Source: Bacteroidia bacterium (lineage in GTDB: Bacteria > Bacteroidota > Bacteroidia > B-17B0 > Aurantibacillaceae). Taken from it: DNA of 64,000 nucleotides. A program made the translations under genes and the position numbers. The notes beneath the pieces were generated by a model, which worked only from the letters and a program-made list of their open reading frames with translations, was not told the origin of the DNA and searched no databases. The stretch spans positions 27,954 to 91,953 of the forward strand of contig JAEUTQ010000057.1 in the NCBI GenBank assembly GCA_016787445.1, read 5' to 3'. This document shows positions 42,900 to 52,176 of the stretch, piece after piece. Position 1 is the first letter of the stretch, and the number at the start of each line of letters is the position of its first letter.

Positions 42900-43615
42900 G
42901 AATTATAAATCAATACCTCATTTAAGCCGATTAATACGGCATGAGGGTGGGCAAAGATGCGATTTTTTAGGCGTTTTGCAAAGAATTCGGTATCGCCTCC
43001 CGACACAACAATTGTTAAATCGGGATATAACAATTTATACTCCTCAATTATGCCGTCGGTCTCCTTTAAAATTCCGTTTATGACACCTGAAAGAATAGAG
43101 TTTTCAGTGCTATTTCCAATCAACGTATTAAAGTCAGGCTTCATTTTTACCAATGGTAATTTATCGGTAAAATGTTGCAACGCCTTAAATCTCATTTGCA
43201 ATCCCGGAGATATCGCCCCACCGAGATATTCCATATTCTGACTCACAAAATTGAACTTTAGGCAGGTTCCGGTATCGATATTCAAAACGTTTTTATTGGG
43301 GTACAAACTATGTGCACCAATAGCGGCAGCGAGACGATCGGAGCCCAAAGTACCGGCGGTTTTGTACAAATTCTTAAGGGGAATTTGAGCCTCATTTGTA
43401 AAAAACATAAACCTTTCCGCATGATTTAAGGCTGTTTTTAATTCATCATTGATGTTTACCACTGTGCCTACCATCACTTTATCGGCTGCCTTTAAAAAAT
43501 CGACCGATTGAATTAAGTCGCTTAGCTTAGCAAAAACCCGGTAATCGAGCATTTCACGCTTACTGAAATAGGCTGCTTTAACCCTCGTATTACCGATATC
43601 AATGACCAAATTCAT
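42896..43615 (-). CDS. coaX: Type III pantothenate kinase
   Basis: A 239-residue kinase of the ASKHA fold that phosphorylates pantothenate, the first step of CoA synthesis. Its three signature blocks are visible: DIGNTRVK (phosphate 1) at the start, LGSDRLAAAIGA, and INIDTGTCLKFNF. GGAISPGLQMR follows. It heads the operon leading to lptC. Confidence 0.94.
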   Translation of the reverse strand: MNLVIDIGNTRVKAAYFSKREMLDYRVFAKLSDLIQSVDFLKAADKVMVGTVVNINDELKTALNHAERFMFFTNEAQIPLKNLYKTAGTLGSDRLAAAIGAHSLYPNKNVLNIDTGTCLKFNFVSQNMEYLGGAISPGLQMRFKALQHFTDKLPLVKMKPDFNTLIGNSTENSILSGVINGILKETDGIIEEYKLLYPDLTIVVSGGDTEFFAKRLKNRIFAHPHAVLIGLNEVLIYNS

Positions 43616-43667
43616 GAGAGTACGAAATTAACTAAAAACTTGGGGCACAGGGCTATTTAATATTTTT

Positions 43668-43697
43668 TTTGCCGAACAAAGAATTATCGTATTTTTG
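43668..43697 (+). promoter_or_regulatory. Complete -33/-7 promoter for tRNA-Phe
   Basis: TTTG (43668-43671), 18 nt, then TATTTTTG (43690-43697) fit both Bacteroidota promoter elements. It is the clearest promoter in the window and lies 30 nt before the mature tRNA. Confidence 0.7.
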
Positions 43698-43727
43698 CAT
43701 CCTCAAAATTGCCTTAGAGCATGGTAT

Positions 43728-43800
43728 GGTACCTTAGCTCAGTCGGTAGAGCAAAGGACTGAAAATCCTTGTGTCCCTGGTTCGATTCCTGGAGGTACCA
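43728..43800 (+). tRNA. tRNA-Phe (GAA)
   Basis: This 73-nt gene folds into a standard cloverleaf. The 7-bp acceptor GGTACCT pairs with AGGTACC and A is the discriminator. The D arm is GCTC-AGTCGGTA-GAGC. The anticodon arm is AAGGA-CTGAAAA-TCCTT, giving anticodon GAA. The T arm is CCTGG-TTCGATT-CCTGG. The CCA end is not encoded (caa follows), as is usual in the phylum. A full promoter lies before it and a terminator just after. Confidence 0.97.
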
Positions 43801-43801
43801 C

Positions 43802-43833
43802 AAAACCCCGCATGATGCGGGGTTTTTTATTTT
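43802..43833 (+). terminator. tRNA-Phe terminator
   Basis: ccccgca/tgcgggg with a 3-nt loop, extended by AAAA/TTTT and followed by a T-rich run. It begins two nt after the tRNA. Confidence 0.85.
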
Positions 43834-43928
43834 TTGACCTTTAAGTAATATCAGGGAAATAATCCGGTACTTTTTCTTATTACATTGTAACCAATTAAGC
43901 CTTTTAAGTTATATCTGGTTTTATTTAG

Positions 43929-46337
43929 ATGAAAGCACTTAAACAAATATGGATTCTGTTTCTCGCAATTTCTATAAACCTATTGCAAGCACAAAGTAAC
44001 AGTTATCGTATTTCTGGACTTGTTAAATCCGAACAAAACCAAAACGTTGAATTCGGCAATGTGATTGCACTAAGCATAAAGGATTCGGCATTGATTAAAG
44101 GCGGCCCTTTTCAAGATGGTACATTTAATCTTGGGCCACTTAACAATGATAGCATTCTGCTTAAAGTTACTTCAGTAGGTTATTCTGATTTCTTTCGGAT
44201 TATTATTCGGTCTAACACAGACAGTCTTCTTCAAACTGAACTTATCACTCTCTTACAAGGTAAATCATTAAGTGAAATAACTGTCACAGCAAAAACACCA
44301 ATGTTTGAAGCTGATGGAGAAAAAGTAAAAGTAAATGTTGAAAACACCGCACTCAATAATGCCGGTAATGCATTAGACGTACTAAAACGCTCTCCCGGAG
44401 TAAACGTAAGTACCTCTGATATTGTGTCGGTTTTTGGTAAAGGCACTGCCATTATCTATTTGGATGGAATGATTGTTTCCACCGTTGATATTTTAAAAGC
44501 ACTGCCTTCAACAGATATTAAAACCATTGAAATCATTAACAACCCTTCCGCAAAATATGATGCGGGCGGCAGAGCGGTAATCAATATCATTACTGTCAAA
44601 AACAATCTGCAAGGTTATAACGGAAATTTAATTCAGAATACGCTTTACATTAAATCCATCTTTTCTTACACCGGAATAAGGCTAAATTATACTAAGAGAA
44701 AATGGACAACCAACCTGAGTTTAGGCACGAGCAAAGGCGAACAATGGAGTTCTGACATTTATAAACGTTATTATAAATCATATGATACTATAAACACCAG
44801 TATGATGAATTCAATTTATGATACCCAAAAATATACCGACGTTTACTATTATAGAGCGGGTTTTAATTTCCGACCTGACTCGTTAACTACAATAGGATTT
44901 CAATACAATGGCTATTACGATTCTAAAAACAACTATTCGCAAAATACCAATTCAATTCTAAGCAATTCTATAGCTCAATATAATTTAAACACCTCAACGC
45001 ATAGTCGACCTGTCGTTGCTAATAATTCGTGTAATGGAAATTACATCAGGAAACTAGACACGCTGGGGTCTGAGTTATTTATCGCTGCCCAATATGGAAA
45101 CTTCAATTTAAAAACAACTTCCAATATTCATCAGGAAACTACTTTATATGATTCAATTGTTACCTCTGCTAAAAGAAACTTAAACACAAACTCTATTAAT
45201 ATATTTGGCGCACAACTAGATTTTACAAAAGTATTTAACCTAAAGTGGAAACTGGAAAGTGGCCTAAAAGAAACTTACATTGATAAATCAAGTGATATAA
45301 CTTTCCAAAATTACTCTCAAGAACATTGGATTTCAGATCCGGGATATAAAAACGGATTTTCATTTAGCGAAAATATTTTAGCGGCTTATTCAGAGTTGCG
45401 CTTTAAAAAAAATAAGTTTAACTCGCGAGTTGGCATTCGGGCAGAATACACAAACTCGGATGGTTTTTCCAAAATACTAAATCAAAAAATAATTAATCGG
45501 GAATACATTAATTATTTTCCAAGTGCATTTATTGGTTATGATTTTACAAAAGATTTAACCACCTCCATTACACTTTCGAGTCGAATAAATCGTCCAACCT
45601 TTCAAGACTTAGATCCATTTATTAATTATATCGATTCTGTTACTTCTTTCAGAGGTAATCCTTATTTACTTCCGGAATACACCAACTCCATTGAAGCATC
45701 CTTAATTTATATGAAAGAAGCTAACCTTACTATAGGTTATAATAATACACAAGGTGCTATGCGATTAGTCGTTGATAAACTCAACGACTCTACTGATGCT
45801 TTCACTGCAACAACAAAAAACCTTAACAATAGTGAAACCTACTCTTTCGGTATTACTATTCCTTATGAATTGAAATGGTGGACGACGGCTAACTATTTTG
45901 GTTACTTTATTAATAATTTCACTTATCAACTTAATAACGAAATAATAAAAAACAATAAATCCACATACAGCATTTACTTATATAATGAATTTAGAGCTAA
46001 AAAATACTTTAGCTTTGAAATTACATACGAGTACACTTCACCGGCAGTAGATGGGATTTTCACCTCCAATTCTTTTTCCATGTTATCGGCCACACTCAAA
46101 AAAAACTTTTTGAAGGATAAACTTACCTGCCGGATTACAGCCAGTGATATTCTAAAATCCTATATCATGAGTGGTGGCAGTAACATTCCCCTCTACAACC
46201 TCAATTACGAATCGCGAACCAGCACAAGCTACTTCTTATTGGCTTTAAACTACAAATTCGGCAAACTTAAAAACAACGATTATAAAAACAGAACGGTTAA
46301 TCAAGAAGAATTTAATCGTGTTAAAATTGGCAAATAA
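43929..46337 (+). CDS. TonB-dependent receptor-like outer-membrane barrel
   Basis: An 802-residue protein. Its signal peptide ends LQAQ, followed by a carboxypeptidase-regulatory-like domain (about 28-105), a plug-like domain (about 125-225, with KRSPGVNVS and IEIINNPSAKYDAGGRAVINI) and a large barrel of the OMP_b-brl_3 type. The closing motifs are SSRINRPTFQDLDPF, RGNPYLLPEYTNSIE and NYESRTSTSYFLLALNYKF. No clear TonB box is seen. The substrate is unknown. A thioredoxin-TPR gene follows closely. Confidence 0.88.
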   Translation: MKALKQIWILFLAISINLLQAQSNSYRISGLVKSEQNQNVEFGNVIALSIKDSALIKGGPFQDGTFNLGPLNNDSILLKVTSVGYSDFFRIIIRSNTDSLLQTELITLLQGKSLSEITVTAKTPMFEADGEKVKVNVENTALNNAGNALDVLKRSPGVNVSTSDIVSVFGKGTAIIYLDGMIVSTVDILKALPSTDIKTIEIINNPSAKYDAGGRAVINIITVKNNLQGYNGNLIQNTLYIKSIFSYTGIRLNYTKRKWTTNLSLGTSKGEQWSSDIYKRYYKSYDTINTSMMNSIYDTQKYTDVYYYRAGFNFRPDSLTTIGFQYNGYYDSKNNYSQNTNSILSNSIAQYNLNTSTHSRPVVANNSCNGNYIRKLDTLGSELFIAAQYGNFNLKTTSNIHQETTLYDSIVTSAKRNLNTNSINIFGAQLDFTKVFNLKWKLESGLKETYIDKSSDITFQNYSQEHWISDPGYKNGFSFSENILAAYSELRFKKNKFNSRVGIRAEYTNSDGFSKILNQKIINREYINYFPSAFIGYDFTKDLTTSITLSSRINRPTFQDLDPFINYIDSVTSFRGNPYLLPEYTNSIEASLIYMKEANLTIGYNNTQGAMRLVVDKLNDSTDAFTATTKNLNNSETYSFGITIPYELKWWTTANYFGYFINNFTYQLNNEIIKNNKSTYSIYLYNEFRAKKYFSFEITYEYTSPAVDGIFTSNSFSMLSATLKKNFLKDKLTCRITASDILKSYIMSGGSNIPLYNLNYESRTSTSYFLLALNYKFGKLKNNDYKNRTVNQEEFNRVKIGK

Positions 46338-46380
46338 ATTATCTACCACACATTAATTGCTTACTTTTATACTTTACGCT

Positions 46381-47565
46381 ATGAAAAAATCATTATTAAT
46401 ATTCAGTGCATTGCCGGTATTGGCATTTTCACAAAATCGTCACATCAACTTTGAAACAGGCAATCTCGCTTCTGTATTTGAAAAAGCTAAAAAAGAAAAT
46501 AAATTTATTTTAGTTGATGCTTACACCACTTGGTGTGGCCCGTGTAAATGGATGTCGAAAAACATTTTTACAAACGACACAGCTGCCGATTATTACAATG
46601 CGAATTTTGTGAATCTTAAAATTGATGCTGAAAAAGGTGAAGGAATTGCATTCGCTGAAAAATACGATGTACGTTGTTATCCGAATTTTTTAATATTAGA
46701 TGGCGACGGAAAAGTTATTCATCGTGTTGCAGGCTCCATGCCAACTCAGGCATTTGTGAGTTTTGGTAAAACAGCATTTGAAAAAGAAAAAACCTTTTCA
46801 TATAAAAAATCAGAATTTGAAAAATCTATTTTAACCGAACAAAACGTTACTGAGTATATCGATTTACTTATGAGTTGTTGTTTAGATCCTTCGGCTCGAG
46901 CATTAGAATACATTGCAAGTGTAAAGGAGGCTGATTTAAATAAAGAAAATAACTGGACTGTTCTTCGTGATTTTGTCTACAACCATGAATCGCGTGAAAT
47001 GAAATATTTTCTAAGCAATCTCAATTTGTTCGAAAAATCATTTGGAAAAGATGCCGTGGTACAGAAATTAGAGCAATTGGGGAAAAGTTATTTTTCTAAA
47101 TACACACGCGCAAAAGAATTTGATAAATCCGGTTACGAAAATGCAAAAAAGGAATTTGCAAACATGAAATGGCCAAACACCGATAAAATCATTTTTGAAG
47201 CAGACATGGAAGCTTATAAGCGATTTGATAATGCCAAATATTACGAACTCGCCGCTTCCGATTTTCAGAAACATTACAATAACGATTCGCAGGAATTAAA
47301 CGGTATGGCTTGGAATTTTTACGAAAAGGTGAGTGATAAAAAATTATTAGGCAGCGCCGTTAAAATGGCACAGCGCGCGTGTGAGATTAATGCCTCTTAT
47401 GCCAATCTCGATACCTATGCGGCAGTGCTCTATAAAAGTGGTGATCTTAAAAACGCCGAAACACAAGCGAACAAAGCCATTGAAAAAGCAAAGGCCGAAA
47501 ACATGGGAGCCGATGATTACAAAGAAACTGCTGAGTTGCTGAAGAAAATTAAATCAGGAAAATAA
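46381..47565 (+). CDS. Exported thioredoxin-fold protein with C-terminal TPR
   Basis: A 394-residue protein. The signal peptide (MKKSLLIFSALP, ending AFSQ) is followed by a thioredoxin-like domain with YTTWCGPCKWM (Cys52 and Cys55) and the cis-Pro region VRCYPNFLILDGDG. A helical half with TPR-like repeats completes it. It is probably a periplasmic thiol-disulfide protein. ATG 46381 begins the signal peptide; the longer frame starts with a non-ATG codon. It follows the receptor-like gene by 43 nt. Confidence 0.88.
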   Translation: MKKSLLIFSALPVLAFSQNRHINFETGNLASVFEKAKKENKFILVDAYTTWCGPCKWMSKNIFTNDTAADYYNANFVNLKIDAEKGEGIAFAEKYDVRCYPNFLILDGDGKVIHRVAGSMPTQAFVSFGKTAFEKEKTFSYKKSEFEKSILTEQNVTEYIDLLMSCCLDPSARALEYIASVKEADLNKENNWTVLRDFVYNHESREMKYFLSNLNLFEKSFGKDAVVQKLEQLGKSYFSKYTRAKEFDKSGYENAKKEFANMKWPNTDKIIFEADMEAYKRFDNAKYYELAASDFQKHYNNDSQELNGMAWNFYEKVSDKKLLGSAVKMAQRACEINASYANLDTYAAVLYKSGDLKNAETQANKAIEKAKAENMGADDYKETAELLKKIKSGK

Positions 47566-47570
47566 AAAAC

Positions 47571-47597
47571 AAAAGCCCGAAAATTTTCGGGCTTTTT
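47571..47597. terminator. Bidirectional terminator between convergent genes
   Basis: A perfect palindrome aaaagcccgaaaa/ttttcgggctttt. It ends the thioredoxin gene (stop 47565) on the plus strand and the monooxygenase gene (stop 47600) on the minus strand. Confidence 0.9.
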
Positions 47598-47599
47598 AA

Positions 47600-49171
47600 T
47601 TATTGCTTAATTATTTTTCCATCGAAGACTTGCTCGCCGGCTCGTATGCTGTAAAAGTAAACACCTTGTGGCAACAGATCTCCACTATCGCTTTTACCAT
47701 TCCAGATAAACTCTTTAATTCCTTCCGTTTGCTTTCCGGTATTGCTTGTTGAGATTTTACGACCAAGTATATCTTTAAAGTCAATGGTAACATTCACGTT
47801 TTCAAATAAAGCATAACGAATCGAAACACTATTGCTAAACGGATTAGGAAAAGCGATGGCTCGCAAACGATTTGTAATTATCTCTTTATTTTCCTTAATA
47901 CCCGAAAACAAAGTGTCTTGTTGCATTAATCCTTCCAGGTCGATTAATTCATCACCGGGTTGATACAATAAAGACATCACACCGTCGAACAACATTTCAT
48001 TATTTGTGTTTACACCCGCTGTTACATTAACAGGAACAGGATTGTGTGGATTTGCAGTGGTGTTGTCATAAACATGTTTTGCAAACAAACGATACCCTGC
48101 CGGAATTTTCACCAATTTTTTGTAGGTATAATAATCCTGCCATTCAAAATCCCACTTTGGAACATGAATCATAGGAATGGTATCCACGCCGGGTTTCACT
48201 GCATACAACAACATGCTTTTCCCTAATAAGTGTGCATGCGGAAACACTCCGAATAAAGACAATGAATCGGTTAATGTACCTGAGGTTGGATAGTACGCTG
48301 TAAAAGTCTGTGTTGTGTTGGCAGGAATAAACATACTCCAGTTTTGTAGTGGTGTTGTTACATAAATCGGACGAATGCCTGTAGTTGAGGTCGGATAAAA
48401 ATAGAGACGAATTTTTGTGCTATCGATTTGACCCGCGCTACCTTTCGGATAATGCATTTGTAATATCACATTCGAACCTGCTTTTAATCTGATTCCCGCA
48501 CGTAACTGTGGAGCATTCGGAAATACTGTAGCTTTTGTACCAGGAGCAAATGTACCAATAGCATAATCTCCAGGAATATTATAGCATGAACCGCCCAAAT
48601 TACTCACGTAAGTTCCATTGGAATCTGCCATTATAACGGCATGATGTACGATGGCTTTATTTCCGGGAACAATTTCAAATGCACGAATCACACGGTCTTG
48701 TGTTAATCCGGTTGGGACAGAAAAACAAAGATAAATATCAGTACTTGTAGCCGTACTTGTATAAGTTGGTATTTTAACTTCTATATCTGCAGCTCCTTTT
48801 AATTGGTAGGCTCCCGAATAAACAGGGGCAGCGGGCGCTTGTGTAGTATCACCTTTTAATGCACCACCGGTAATCCAATTTAAAATTTGTGTTTTTTCTG
48901 ATGCAGTAATAATTCGTTCATGCTGAAAACGTGTATAAGACGTATCTGCCTTCCATGGCGGCATGATGTTATTATTCAAATCATACTGAATAACCGATTT
49001 GAGTTGATTAACTCCGGTATAATTCATGAATGAATAAGGATTGCCGCCGGGATGATGACAAGATGTACATCGCGCGTAAAAAATACCCGCAACGTCTTTA
49101 TAAAATGTTTGTGCTTTTGTGTTGAATCCAAAAACAAAAAGCACGAATACTAATGAGATTTTATACTTCAT
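47600..49171 (-). CDS. T9SS cytochrome c / type II copper monooxygenase-like fusion
   Basis: A 523-residue exported protein. A signal peptide is followed by a c-type haem site CTSCH (35-39), with IMPPWKAD (Met70) as likely distal region. The main part resembles peptidylglycine alpha-hydroxylating monooxygenase (PHM). His176-His177 (VHH) and His240 (LQMHY) match the CuH ligands. His312 and His314 (PHAHLLGK) and Met393 (NEML) match the CuM ligands. The C-terminus is a T9SS domain (AIAFPNPFSNSV, GVYFYSIRAGEQ). A haem-to-copper redox enzyme on the cell surface is inferred. The substrate is unknown. Confidence 0.85.
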   Translation of the reverse strand: MKYKISLVFVLFVFGFNTKAQTFYKDVAGIFYARCTSCHHPGGNPYSFMNYTGVNQLKSVIQYDLNNNIMPPWKADTSYTRFQHERIITASEKTQILNWITGGALKGDTTQAPAAPVYSGAYQLKGAADIEVKIPTYTSTATSTDIYLCFSVPTGLTQDRVIRAFEIVPGNKAIVHHAVIMADSNGTYVSNLGGSCYNIPGDYAIGTFAPGTKATVFPNAPQLRAGIRLKAGSNVILQMHYPKGSAGQIDSTKIRLYFYPTSTTGIRPIYVTTPLQNWSMFIPANTTQTFTAYYPTSGTLTDSLSLFGVFPHAHLLGKSMLLYAVKPGVDTIPMIHVPKWDFEWQDYYTYKKLVKIPAGYRLFAKHVYDNTTANPHNPVPVNVTAGVNTNNEMLFDGVMSLLYQPGDELIDLEGLMQQDTLFSGIKENKEIITNRLRAIAFPNPFSNSVSIRYALFENVNVTIDFKDILGRKISTSNTGKQTEGIKEFIWNGKSDSGDLLPQGVYFYSIRAGEQVFDGKIIKQ

Positions 49172-49216
49172 AATATAAATATAATAAATAATCTTTAGCC
49201 AGCCGCGAATGAGAGT

Positions 49217-49239
49217 AAAAAAGCCCGCTTTCGCGGGCT
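49217..49239 (-). terminator. Terminator after the second giant Ig/PKD gene
   Basis: A 7-bp stem agcccgc/gcgggct with a 4-nt loop (49222-49239). On the minus strand it is followed by a run of T. It lies just after the stop at 49244. Confidence 0.8.
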
Positions 49240-49243
49240 TTAC

Positions 49244-52012
49244 TTATCTGCTAATTACAATTTTTTTATTGAGTACCGAATCATTATAATATATAACCAA
49301 ATGATACGTTCCTCCTGGGATATCAGAAATGTTTAATTTGTAAATATTAAACTCCGGCAGATTCACATGTTTAATTAATTTAATTAATCGACCATTCACA
49401 TCCCTTATTTCAATATCTGCGTTATTCAAATTATTACGCGAAACAATGTCAATTTCGTTAGTAGCAGGAATAGGAAATACGCCAATATCACTACCTGTTT
49501 TGGAACAGATTCCAAATACCAACTGCCCTAAATCAATAACCGAATTATCCGAATCAATTTCTCGCAAACGATAATAATAATATTTTTCAGGCTCTATTAA
49601 TGCATCTACAAACTTATACTCATGCTTTTCAAATGTGGTTCCATGCGCTTTAACTTGTCCTATGCTTGTAAACAACAATCCATCTTCTGATCTCATCACC
49701 TCAAAATAACTGCAGTTCTTTTCAGTCTGAGTCTCCCAATCAATTTCTACAGAATTAAATCCTGTACAATGTGCTGAATATTTACTTAATTCTATTGGCA
49801 AAACACACGGGTTAACAGTAACTGATGTTTGAACCTGTGCCCAACAACCGTTAGTAAAAGAAACATAAAAATAATATACCCCCGAAGATGTTGTTTGGGC
49901 ATTTGATATGGTAGGAGTTGTCGTTGCACTAAAATTCCACCAAGTCCAGGCTGAATTATACCAATACGACCATGACACTGCTGTTGAACTTGTAGTAGCA
50001 TTTAGTTGAATAGTCTGTCCGATACAATAAGGCCCTGTATTAGTAACGGTTGCCGTTGGCTGAGCCGGCATTACTAAACTAACAGTTCTCGTTGTAATGC
50101 AACCGCCATTATTCGCTGTTAAAGTATATATACCTTGTCCTGTCGTTTGAAAATTATTGATGGAAGTTGTTCCTCCGCCAACAGCAGTATAACTGCTAGG
50201 TCCCGTCCAGGTCAATGTTCCAGGTCCGCCGGAAGCAATTAATGTAGCAGCACTACCCGCACATGGCGGAGCCGTTCCACTGGCAACACTTATTGTTGGA
50301 GTTGGATTAACTTGCACTACTGATGTTGAAGCGGTGATACAACCTGCCGTATTGATTGTATGCGTAACAGTGTAAGTTCCTGCTGATGTAAAATTCACTG
50401 CGCCATAATTAGCAGTATTTCCGGTTGCAGGGGCACCTGTAGTAGGACTAAAATTATACGTATGTGTTCCGGCCGTATTCGATGCATTAAACGTGTATGC
50501 ATTTCCATTTAAACATTGTGTTGGTGAAGGAGCAGCACTAAATGCCGGTGATGGTCCTGCCGGTGTTGTTATTACCTGCGATGTAGTTGTATAACATCCT
50601 GCAGCATTTGTAATAGTTTGAGTTATTGTATACGTAGTTGACGGCGCAAAATTGACGACGCTGGTTGGTGATGTGGTTGTGAATGACGCAGGCGCGCCCG
50701 GTCCGGCAAACGAATAAGTTTGAACAGCAGGTGCTGCCGATCCCGAATTAGTTAATGTATACGTTGTACAAGTATTCGGTCGTGTAAATCCACCGGTTGG
50801 ATAGGTACTAAAAGAAAGGCTAAGTGTTTTTGTAATTGGCGCACATACACCAGGAGGTGTCATGGTTAATGTATAATTTCCTGCAACTGTTGTATTAACT
50901 GCCTGATTGGTGTTACTTGTTACACCACTTCCACCCGGACCATTCCATAAGTAAGGTCCCATACCTGCAGGAGCTTGTAAAGAAGCCGTTGCAACACCGC
51001 ACGCTGCTACAGCTATTAAAGGAGTTCCTGCCGGAAAAGTCAAACTGTTCACTCCAACGGTCATCGGCTTGCACACACAATCAACAAATGCATAACCGTA
51101 ATGTGCCCAACCGTCACAATCACCTACAGTAATTTTAATTGTCACACAGGTTCCCAAATAAGGTGATAAATCAATTGACTTTACAATCCAATTAGGAGTA
51201 TAGGTGATACTAAGTGTATTTGTTAACCAACCAGTGGTAGTAACAGTTGTACAACTAGGTCCTGGAGGAATAACATCTACTTTTGGGCAAGCCAAAATAT
51301 TATTCATACAGTCCATGATTTCAACGCGCATGTATGGCTGATCGCAACAAGCGTGCCCTGAACCGTTCATTGCGGCCATATAAGCAAATTGAAACAAAGC
51401 ATTTGTTGCGGTAACAGGAAAAGTTTGTTGTATACGCACTACTTCGCCCTGCGCCCATATATTATCATTCATTTGTAAAACTTTAGTCCCACCAAGTGGT
51501 GAATTAGGAATTGTTCCTAAAGGTGCAGGTGCAGTCCAAGGTGTCGTACGAACCCATGCATCTGTTGAACCAACTGTTGGACAACAGCCAGCTTGCAAAC
51601 AAGAACCATTTACACCGGTATTTTGTCCTTGCGTAACTGTCCAACCCGCTAAAGTATTTGCAATAGCCGTAGCTGCCGTTGTGCCTGTAGTTGCGGTAGC
51701 TGCTTCAAAATCTTCGTTGACACAAGGTGCTGCATTTATGGTAGGCGGACTTGGCTTTTGTGATGTAGAATTAATTAGAGGGTTATAATACCCATATTTA
51801 GTATTAATGAAATCGCGTTTCATTTTATACATCATCACCTTATATTCAATTCCAAAAAAGTAATGTGCAAGAATTATACTATCAGCTTTCTTGTGATTAA
51901 ATCCGGCTAAAGAATCGTTAGGAAAAACATAATCAAGGTATTTCAATTGCTTCTGTGCAACGAAGTAATTAGAAAATAGCAATGAAAAAATCAGGGGTAG
52001 AAATTTTCTCAT
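49244..52012 (-). CDS. Large T9SS surface protein with Ig/PKD-like repeats
   Basis: A 922-residue protein. Its signal peptide ends FVAQ, followed by a Lys-rich region and a module starting CVNEDFEAAT with many Cys and Trp residues (about 95-320, like a carbohydrate-binding or MAM-type domain). Ig/PKD-like repeats (about 320-770, LTWTGPSSY, TYTVTHTINTAGC) and a C-terminal T9SS type A domain (GVFPIPATNEI, GTYHLVIYYND) complete it. The order and the SLAGF-containing N-terminus match the truncated protein at 1-2723, so the two are paralogues. Likely adhesin or matrix protein; ligand unknown. Confidence 0.88.
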   Translation of the reverse strand: MRKFLPLIFSLLFSNYFVAQKQLKYLDYVFPNDSLAGFNHKKADSIILAHYFFGIEYKVMMYKMKRDFINTKYGYYNPLINSTSQKPSPPTINAAPCVNEDFEAATATTGTTAATAIANTLAGWTVTQGQNTGVNGSCLQAGCCPTVGSTDAWVRTTPWTAPAPLGTIPNSPLGGTKVLQMNDNIWAQGEVVRIQQTFPVTATNALFQFAYMAAMNGSGHACCDQPYMRVEIMDCMNNILACPKVDVIPPGPSCTTVTTTGWLTNTLSITYTPNWIVKSIDLSPYLGTCVTIKITVGDCDGWAHYGYAFVDCVCKPMTVGVNSLTFPAGTPLIAVAACGVATASLQAPAGMGPYLWNGPGGSGVTSNTNQAVNTTVAGNYTLTMTPPGVCAPITKTLSLSFSTYPTGGFTRPNTCTTYTLTNSGSAAPAVQTYSFAGPGAPASFTTTSPTSVVNFAPSTTYTITQTITNAAGCYTTTSQVITTPAGPSPAFSAAPSPTQCLNGNAYTFNASNTAGTHTYNFSPTTGAPATGNTANYGAVNFTSAGTYTVTHTINTAGCITASTSVVQVNPTPTISVASGTAPPCAGSAATLIASGGPGTLTWTGPSSYTAVGGGTTSINNFQTTGQGIYTLTANNGGCITTRTVSLVMPAQPTATVTNTGPYCIGQTIQLNATTSSTAVSWSYWYNSAWTWWNFSATTTPTISNAQTTSSGVYYFYVSFTNGCWAQVQTSVTVNPCVLPIELSKYSAHCTGFNSVEIDWETQTEKNCSYFEVMRSEDGLLFTSIGQVKAHGTTFEKHEYKFVDALIEPEKYYYYRLREIDSDNSVIDLGQLVFGICSKTGSDIGVFPIPATNEIDIVSRNNLNNADIEIRDVNGRLIKLIKHVNLPEFNIYKLNISDIPGGTYHLVIYYNDSVLNKKIVISR

Positions 52013-52038
52013 TTAATTAGATTTGGGGTTTTACAATT

Positions 52039-52046
52039 TAAATGTA
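52039..52046 (-). promoter_or_regulatory. Possible -7 element TACATTTA for the 49244-52012 gene
   Basis: TACATTTA on the minus strand lies 26 nt before ATG 52012. It matches TAnnTTTG apart from the last base. Confidence 0.35.
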
Positions 52047-52073
52047 GTATAAACAACACCCAAAGTCAATAGA

Positions 52074-52093
52074 AAATTGACAATTGTCAATTT
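52074..52093. promoter_or_regulatory. 20-bp perfect palindrome in a divergent promoter region
   Basis: A perfect palindrome with core ttgacaattgtcaa spans 20 bp. It sits 27 nt upstream of the minus-strand -7 element at 52046 and about 60 nt upstream of the kdsA -7 element. A dimeric repressor site is the likeliest role. No regulator is known. Confidence 0.5.
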
Positions 52094-52152
52094 AATTTAC
52101 AAAATAATACTAAAACGGTTTAATTTTTACAGGCTAAACACAGATATAATCG

Positions 52153-52160
52153 TACATTTG
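52153..52160 (+). promoter_or_regulatory. -7 element TACATTTG for kdsA
   Basis: A perfect TAnnTTTG match 16 nt before ATG 52177. I see no -33 TTTG. Confidence 0.5.
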
Positions 52161-52176
52161 CATCATATTTTACCTC

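Noticed and set aside
52013..52176. Riboswitch or small RNA upstream of kdsA
   Set aside because: The leader after the -7 element is only about 16 nt, and I see only the palindrome, not a conserved RNA fold.
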